DNA of 11,093 nt from Desulfobulbaceae bacterium (GTDB lineage: Bacteria; Desulfobacterota; Desulfobulbia; Desulfobulbales; Desulfurivibrionaceae). Location of the stretch: the NCBI GenBank assembly GCA_003517965.1, contig DOZO01000015.1, forward strand, positions 1,523-12,615. The letters are read 5' to 3'. Position numbers and translations under genes: made by a program. Below, piece by piece: positions 6,977-11,093 of the stretch (its first letter is position 1; every line of letters begins with the position of its first letter). The notes below the pieces were generated by a model. That model saw nothing but the letters and a program-made list of their open reading frames with translations, was not told where the DNA came from and did no database searches.

Positions 6977-8383
6977 TTGAAAGACAAAGTTTTGATTGCA
7001 AATCGGGGCGAGATCGCCTTGCGGATTATGGAGGCCTGTAAAGAGCTGGGCCTTGATTATACTGTGATTTACACTGCGGCGGATGAGGAATCCGAACATG
7101 TGCGCCGCAATCTGGACAGTCAGAGTAATATTCGCAGGGCCTGGCGAGTCTCGGCCTATACTGATCCCAACGATATACTTTCCGTGGCGGATCACACCAA
7201 TTGCACGGCCATCCATCCCGGTTACGGCTTTTTTTCTGAGGATTTCCGTTTTGCCAGGCGGGTCACAATCCGCCATCGTCCCTTGACCTTTATCGGGCCA
7301 AAATGGGAAGTGGTTAAAGATCTCGGCGACAAGATCAATACCAAGCGGGTGGCTAACCGCTTGGGAATCCCGACTATTCCTGGTACCGACGGCCCTATCT
7401 ATAATGAAATGGAGGCCGAGGATGTCGCCCGCCATCTTTTGGAAACACAGGATGGCCAGAAGATCAAAAATCCCTCTATCCTGGTTAAGGCTGCAGCAGG
7501 TGGTGGCGGCATGGGGATTGAAGAAGTTTATCAGATCGAGCAGTTTCGGCGTATCTACCGTCAGGTCCAGAATTATGCCAAGCGGCAGTTTGGCGATGGC
7601 GGGGTGCTGATCGAACAGCGGATCCGTGACTTCAACCATCTTGAGGTGCAGTTGGTGTGCAGTCGGCACGGTGAGCGGGTACATTTTGGGACTCGGAACT
7701 GTACTATTCAGAGCACCGGGCGTCAGAAGCGGCTGGAGGCTGCGCCAGGATTCGATAATTCCTGTTTCATTTATGATTTTGACGGTCAAAAGGTGCTGGA
7801 CAAGGTGGTGGAATATTCCCTTAAGCTTGCCGCCCATGTCCGCTACGATAATGTTGGCACCTGGGAATGGATTGTCACACGGGACGGCCAGCCTTATCTT
7901 CTTGAGGTCAATACCAGAATCCAGGTGGAAAACGATGTCTCCGCTCGGGTCAGCTACATAAACAACAAACATCCAAATCTCATTCGCGAACAGATCCGGC
8001 TGGCCCTTGGCGACAAGATGGGGTACAGCCAGAGTGATATCGCTTCTCGTGGTGCCAGTATCGAATTCAGAATTGTCGCGGAAGATACCGCCCGCGGCTT
8101 TGCTCCCTGGATCGGAACAATTTCCCGGTTTTCTTACCCGCAGTATGACTGGTCTGCGGTATACAGCCATGTACCCACCGACCGTTCTTATGCGATTCCC
8201 AGCGAATACGATCCTAACCTGGCTCTGGCCCTGGTCTGGGGCGACACCATGGAAGAAGCTAAAGAAAGGGGGCGAAAATTTCTGGCGGAGGTCTCCATAG
8301 AAGGCAGTAACGCCGCCGGTGGTCAGATCATGACCAACCTCCCTTATCTTCAGGAAAATATTGCCCGATTGCTCACCTTTTAA
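6977..8383 (+). CDS. accC: Divergent biotin carboxylase (acyl-CoA carboxylase subunit)
   Basis: This ATP-grasp enzyme would carboxylate protein-bound biotin using ATP and bicarbonate. From TTG 6977 it is 468 residues and begins MKDKVLIANRGEIALRI, matching the E. coli AccC start; GAGGG sits 5 bases upstream. The open frame reaches an ATG at 6923, but that has no ribosome-binding site. Conserved residues relative to E. coli AccC: HPGYGF (80-85), K119 (K116), K171 (K159) before GGGG 175-178, H221 and E223 (H209, E211), E297 (E276), E310-x-N312-x-R314 (E288, N290, R292), E318 (E296) and R365 (R338). Divergent points: the QRRHQK loop is one residue longer and reads QSTGRQK, with R249 where H236 stands, and EHPVTE is replaced by ENDVSA. 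It heads an operon with a fused carboxyltransferase. Biotin carboxylase is firm; the acyl substrate is inferred. Confidence 0.92.
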   Translation: MKDKVLIANRGEIALRIMEACKELGLDYTVIYTAADEESEHVRRNLDSQSNIRRAWRVSAYTDPNDILSVADHTNCTAIHPGYGFFSEDFRFARRVTIRHRPLTFIGPKWEVVKDLGDKINTKRVANRLGIPTIPGTDGPIYNEMEAEDVARHLLETQDGQKIKNPSILVKAAAGGGGMGIEEVYQIEQFRRIYRQVQNYAKRQFGDGGVLIEQRIRDFNHLEVQLVCSRHGERVHFGTRNCTIQSTGRQKRLEAAPGFDNSCFIYDFDGQKVLDKVVEYSLKLAAHVRYDNVGTWEWIVTRDGQPYLLEVNTRIQVENDVSARVSYINNKHPNLIREQIRLALGDKMGYSQSDIASRGASIEFRIVAEDTARGFAPWIGTISRFSYPQYDWSAVYSHVPTDRSYAIPSEYDPNLALALVWGDTMEEAKERGRKFLAEVSIEGSNAAGGQIMTNLPYLQENIARLLTF

Positions 8384-8506
8384 TGAGTCACAGGTAATTA
8401 GGAGCCGTGAAGAAATAATCTGTGTTTTTTAAACATTTCTGTTACGGCTCTTTATGCCGGTTTTGTCACATAAATAACGAACCTCCCTATTGCCACGGCT
8501 TAATCT
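8384..8506 (+). other. Structured gap between biotin carboxylase and carboxyltransferase
   Basis: The 123-base gap holds one long hairpin. GAGCCGTGA (8402-8410) pairs with TTACGGCTC (8442-8450), one pair being G-T, and AGAAAT (8411-8416) with ATTTCT (8435-8440); G8441 is bulged and the loop is 18 bases. Only TTT follows, so it is a weak terminator at best. The 5' arm AGCCGTG (8403-8409) can instead pair fully with CACGGCT (8494-8500), ending six bases before the next ATG. The hairpin might limit read-through, stabilise the upstream RNA or affect translation. Confidence 0.55.
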
Positions 8507-10762
8507 ATGGAAGATTTACGAAAACGACTGCTTAAGGTTGAAGAACGCACCAATTATCTTAGTCAGATCAAGGATGGTGTTGAGTGGGGGAATCTCTCTA
8601 ACCTGCGCGAAAAATTTGTCGACTTGCGGGATAGATTTTATGAGTACACGGAAGCTCAGTTGTCCGAGGAAATCCGCACTTTTGAAGAATCACTGTCTTT
8701 TCTGGAGGCCCGTTGCGAAGAGACCTTGAGCTCTATGGACAGGGTTCGTATTGTCCGCAATCCCCACCGGTTTTCCTTAAAAGATATCCTCGAGAATGTC
8801 TACGAAGATTACACTGAACTTGGCGGCGCCGAGGAGGTCAGTATTGATCCGTCCATGGTTGCAGCCAGGGCGAGTATCATGCGGCGGGTGAAAAACAAGT
8901 CGGTGATGCAGCAGGTTATGGTCATTGGTCACGAAAAGGGCCATGGCGAGGAATACCGTAACGGCGGCTGCAGCAAGCCCTGGGGCAACGAAAAGGCCCT
9001 CCGTTACATGAAGGTTGCTGAAACCGAAGGAATCCCCATCCATTTCTATATCTTCACCCCTGGTTCTTTTCCGGTGGAGGATTATCCAGGCGCCGGTCAG
9101 CAGATTGCCAGAAATCTCTACGCCATGGCCAAGCTGCGGGTGCCGATGATTTCTGTCACCTCGGAGGGCGGCTCCGGCGGGGCTGAGGCGGTGGGCATGG
9201 CTGATGCCCGGTTGATGTTTTCTCATGGCTACTATTCGGTTATCTCTCCGGAAGGCGCGGCCGCCATCGAGGGCAAGATCCGCGAGGGCGAAAAGATGCC
9301 CAAGGAACTGGTGGAAGCCTGCGCCGAGCGACTGCACATCACGGCTGAGGAAAACCTCAAGCTTGGGACCATCGATCGGATTATTTACGAACCGCCTCTG
9401 GGCGCCAAACGGGATGATTTCGGTTTTTTCCGGCAGCTCAAGAGCGAGATCATCCGGGCTACCGACGAGGTTGTGCTTAAAACCAAGAGCCTCCGAGCTT
9501 TTCGCGCTTATGAGTTGACGATGAAGAAAGCGGAGGAGAATGTAGTTGAAGAACCGCACATCGTGATTTCCTGGGATCTTAACGATGATGAGATAAAAAG
9601 GCTGCTCAGTTACCGCTCAAAAAAATATCGGCTCATGTCTTGCCAGGCTTATTCTGAAGAAAGTTCGGCCTGTGCCGTTTTTTACCGAAAGGCAAGAAAG
9701 AGTGTGGCCAAACTTTATTACAGCTTTCGCTATGACCTGCTGAAGACGCAGCATAAACAGGTAAAAAAGGTTTTGCAGGATGTGTCCGGAGAGGGTTCGG
9801 TTCTGCTCAAACAGGTTTCCTCCCCGATCAGCGCGGCCTATGATTTTATTGCGCGCAAACCCGGCGCGCGTCCGAGCAAATTACCGGTTATAGGAAGCGG
9901 TGGCGGAGAAGACCCTATCGAGTTTGGGGATGTCTATACCAGTCCTTTGGCTAACGAGGATCGGACTGTGACTTGTCCTAATGCGGAGAAGCAGGGGTGC
10001 AAGGATCTTTGGGTGCCGGACTTGTACGGTGAATTTGGCGGGGTCTGCGAAAATTGCGGCCACCATTTCCCTTTGGAATATCAATGGTATCTAAAACATC
10101 TTTTTGATCCGGATTCTATTCGGGAATTCAATGCCGGGGTATGCGCGGGTAATCCCTTGGCTTATCCTGGTTTTGAAAAGAAGTTGCAGGCCGCCATTGC
10201 CAAAACTGGTCGAAAAAGCGGGATCATCACCTTTGATGCCAGGGTCATGGGTGTTGATTTGGTGGTGGCCATGTTGTACAGCGATTTTAGAAACGGCACC
10301 GTTGGCGCAGCCGAGGGTGAAAAATTCGTCCGGGCCTGTGAAAGGGCCAAGTTGAAACGGCGTCCCCTGCTCGCCTATGTGCACACCACCGGCGGCATCC
10401 GTATCCACGAAGGAACCCTGGGCGTGGTGCAGATGCCCAAGTGCACCATGGCGGTGCGGGAATACATCGATTCCGGCGGGTTGTATATTGTGGTCTACGA
10501 CAATAATTCTTATGCCGGCCCGGTGGCGAGCTTTCTCGGTTGTTCGCCGTATCAGTTTGCCATTCGTTCGAGTCGGGTCGGGTTTGCCGGCCCTCGGGTT
10601 ATTCGGGACACCACCGGAGAGGATATTCCGCCTGATTACCATAACGCCTGCAAGGCACTGGAACGAGGACATATCCAGGGTATCTGGGACCGTCGGGAGT
10701 TCCGGCGCAATCTCCATAAATCCCTGCTGACTATGGGTGGCGGTAATCTGTATTACAGATAA
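8507..10762 (+). CDS. accA-accD fusion: Single-chain carboxyltransferase: AccA-like half fused to AccD-like half
   Basis: The 751-residue chain should transfer the carboxyl group from carboxybiotin to an acyl-CoA. Residues 1-77 are charged and probably coiled, as in AccA N-termini. About 78-305 are alpha-like: RIVRNPHRFSL, VMVIGHEKG, the oxyanion-site EGGSGGAEAVG (220-230) and YSVISPEGAAAI. About 310-480 match neither subunit in my reading; they are basic in the middle (SKKYRLMSCQ, YRKARKSVAKLYYSFRYDLL). About 485-745 are beta-like: a zinc-ribbon candidate C490-x7-C498, C514-x2-C517 (E. coli has C-x2-C first, with the same 15-residue gap), TTGGIRIHEGT for SGGARMQEA, and VGFAGPRVIRDTT (691-703). 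ATG 8507 is the first start after an in-frame stop and lacks a clear ribosome-binding site. The alpha-then-beta order is opposite to PCC-beta and eukaryotic ACC. Its TAA lies in an inverted-repeat element. Confidence 0.92.
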   Translation: MEDLRKRLLKVEERTNYLSQIKDGVEWGNLSNLREKFVDLRDRFYEYTEAQLSEEIRTFEESLSFLEARCEETLSSMDRVRIVRNPHRFSLKDILENVYEDYTELGGAEEVSIDPSMVAARASIMRRVKNKSVMQQVMVIGHEKGHGEEYRNGGCSKPWGNEKALRYMKVAETEGIPIHFYIFTPGSFPVEDYPGAGQQIARNLYAMAKLRVPMISVTSEGGSGGAEAVGMADARLMFSHGYYSVISPEGAAAIEGKIREGEKMPKELVEACAERLHITAEENLKLGTIDRIIYEPPLGAKRDDFGFFRQLKSEIIRATDEVVLKTKSLRAFRAYELTMKKAEENVVEEPHIVISWDLNDDEIKRLLSYRSKKYRLMSCQAYSEESSACAVFYRKARKSVAKLYYSFRYDLLKTQHKQVKKVLQDVSGEGSVLLKQVSSPISAAYDFIARKPGARPSKLPVIGSGGGEDPIEFGDVYTSPLANEDRTVTCPNAEKQGCKDLWVPDLYGEFGGVCENCGHHFPLEYQWYLKHLFDPDSIREFNAGVCAGNPLAYPGFEKKLQAAIAKTGRKSGIITFDARVMGVDLVVAMLYSDFRNGTVGAAEGEKFVRACERAKLKRRPLLAYVHTTGGIRIHEGTLGVVQMPKCTMAVREYIDSGGLYIVVYDNNSYAGPVASFLGCSPYQFAIRSSRVGFAGPRVIRDTTGEDIPPDYHNACKALERGHIQGIWDRREFRRNLHKSLLTMGGGNLYYR

Positions 10763-10919
10763 CTGTTCAGCAGCACCGCATCTGCGTTGTTGCACCCAAA
10801 GGGTATATAAGTTTCGTTTGGGCAAACAAGCTGCCCAACTCAGCTATATCAGCCTTCTAATGTGCAATAGCACATGTCGCAGGCTTCTGCCTATCAGCCA
10901 CGGCACTGCTGAATAGTTA
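10760..10919. repeat. 160-bp element with imperfect 19-bp terminal inverted repeats (MITE-like or structured RNA)
   Basis: The left end (10760-10778) and the reverse complement of the right end (10901-10919) both read TAACTRTTCAGCAGYRCCG, with 3 mismatches in 19. Nested pairings lie inside: CTGCG with CGCAG (10878-10882 region), TTGCAC with GTGCAA, TTGGGCA (10818-10824) with TGCCCAA (10832-10838), and ATGTGC with GCACAT around AATA near 10860-10875. The ends could be read as ACTGTTCAGCAG and CTGCTGAATAGT flanked by TA dinucleotides (10760-10761 and 10918-10919), as for IS630/Tc1-type target duplication, but a two-base match is weak evidence. There is no ORF inside. It begins on the stop codon of the carboxyltransferase. 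Confidence 0.6.
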
Positions 10920-10934
10920 CGGTTCTGTGGTTTT

Positions 10935-10965
10935 TAACTATTTTCGGCATTAGGCTGGATAGTTA
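10935..10965. repeat. Short inverted repeat repeating the end motif of the adjacent element
   Basis: TAACTAT (10935-10941) pairs with ATAGTTA (10959-10965) across 17 bases. The same ATAGTTAC octamer ends the right arm of the neighbouring 160-bp element (10913-10920) and recurs at 10959-10966. It may be a second partial copy of the element end or a local hairpin before the next gene. Confidence 0.4.
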
Positions 10966-10986
10966 CTATTATTAGGTAAAAGGCGA

Positions 10987-11093
10987 ATGGAAAATCACGA
11001 CATAGATTTTGACGCAATAATTGGCAAGTACCGTTCCGATCCTTTTGACTATCTGGACGTGCGGACCAGTCATACCGGCCAGGTTCGTTTCCG
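10987..11093 (+). CDS. Start of third carboxylase-operon gene, possibly the biotin carrier; truncated by the window end
   Basis: Only 35 residues are visible, beginning MENHDIDFDAIIGKYR and continuing SDPFDYLDVRTSHTGQVRF. ATG 10987 has AAAAGG about 4 bases upstream. A beta-rich segment of the form HTGxVxF would suit the first strands of a biotinyl/lipoyl domain, and the operon so far lacks a biotin carboxyl carrier protein, which biotin carboxylase and carboxyltransferase both need. No biotinylation motif (MKM) can be seen because the sequence ends. The gene being real is likely; the carrier function is an inference from context. Confidence 0.6.
   Translation, partial: MENHDIDFDAIIGKYRSDPFDYLDVRTSHTGQVRF

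Noticed and set aside
6773..8170. 465-codon ORF on the minus strand
   Set aside because: It is antisense to the clearly recognisable biotin carboxylase, whose motifs are on the plus strand; the translated protein shows no known family features.
8402..8453. Intrinsic terminator between the two carboxylase genes
   Set aside because: The stem is strong but only three T residues follow, and the genes belong to one functional unit.
8777..9559. 260-codon ORF on the minus strand
   Set aside because: It is the complement of the AccA-like half, with no ribosome-binding site logic and no recognisable domain.
10091..10825. 244-codon ORF on the minus strand
   Set aside because: It lies antisense to the AccD-like half and runs into the inverted-repeat element; it looks like a shadow frame.
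10760..10986. tRNA or known small RNA in the palindromic gap
   Set aside because: The pairing pattern does not give a cloverleaf and there is no T-loop or CCA-like end; I do not recognise a known RNA family.

Overview
The window looks like chromosomal housekeeping DNA of moderate GC from a Gram-negative bacterium, most likely Desulfobacterota (Desulfobulbales-like). This rests on gene content: an orphan CCG-domain iron-sulfur protein of the GlcF/HdrD kind, a CorC–Lnt–RF2 gene string, and a divergent acetyl-CoA-carboxylase-type operon. No marker gene fixes the lineage, so the placement is an inference. I see no integrase, full transposase, CRISPR array, tRNA or rRNA gene.

Left two thirds (1-6489, all minus strand, read right to left): corC/ybeX-like CBS protein, lnt (apolipoprotein N-acyltransferase), prfB (release factor 2), a GlcF-like CCG protein, a secreted DsbA-family thiol oxidoreductase, and phoH/ybeZ-like ATPase, which runs off the left edge. 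lnt/prfB, prfB/CCG and dsbA/phoH overlap by 16, 13 and 4 bases, suggesting translational coupling. The set resembles the enterobacterial ybeZ-ybeY-ybeX-lnt locus, but with prfB, the CCG gene and the DsbA-like gene lying between lnt and phoH. prfB is intact only if the classic programmed +1 frameshift at an in-frame UGA (codon 24) is used. A candidate promoter and a terminator-like hairpin precede the DsbA-like gene, so dsbA-phoH may form a second transcription unit.

Intergenic 6490-6976 separates the divergent operons. It holds a good sigma-70 promoter on the plus strand (TTGACG, 17 bases, TATAAG), a roughly 355-base 5' leader with a perfect 9-bp stem-loop, and weaker promoter candidates for the minus operon.

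Right third (6977-11093, plus strand): a divergent biotin carboxylase; then a 751-residue single-chain carboxyltransferase in which an AccA-like half precedes an AccD-like half with an unmatched segment of about 170 residues between them; then the start of a third gene that may supply the biotin carrier. Together these would form an acyl-CoA (probably acetyl-CoA) carboxylase. The gaps are structured: a 15-bp bulged hairpin lies between the first two genes, and a 160-bp element bounded by imperfect 19-bp inverted repeats begins exactly at the carboxyltransferase stop codon. The most unusual parts of the window are this carboxylase operon architecture and the inverted-repeat element inside it.
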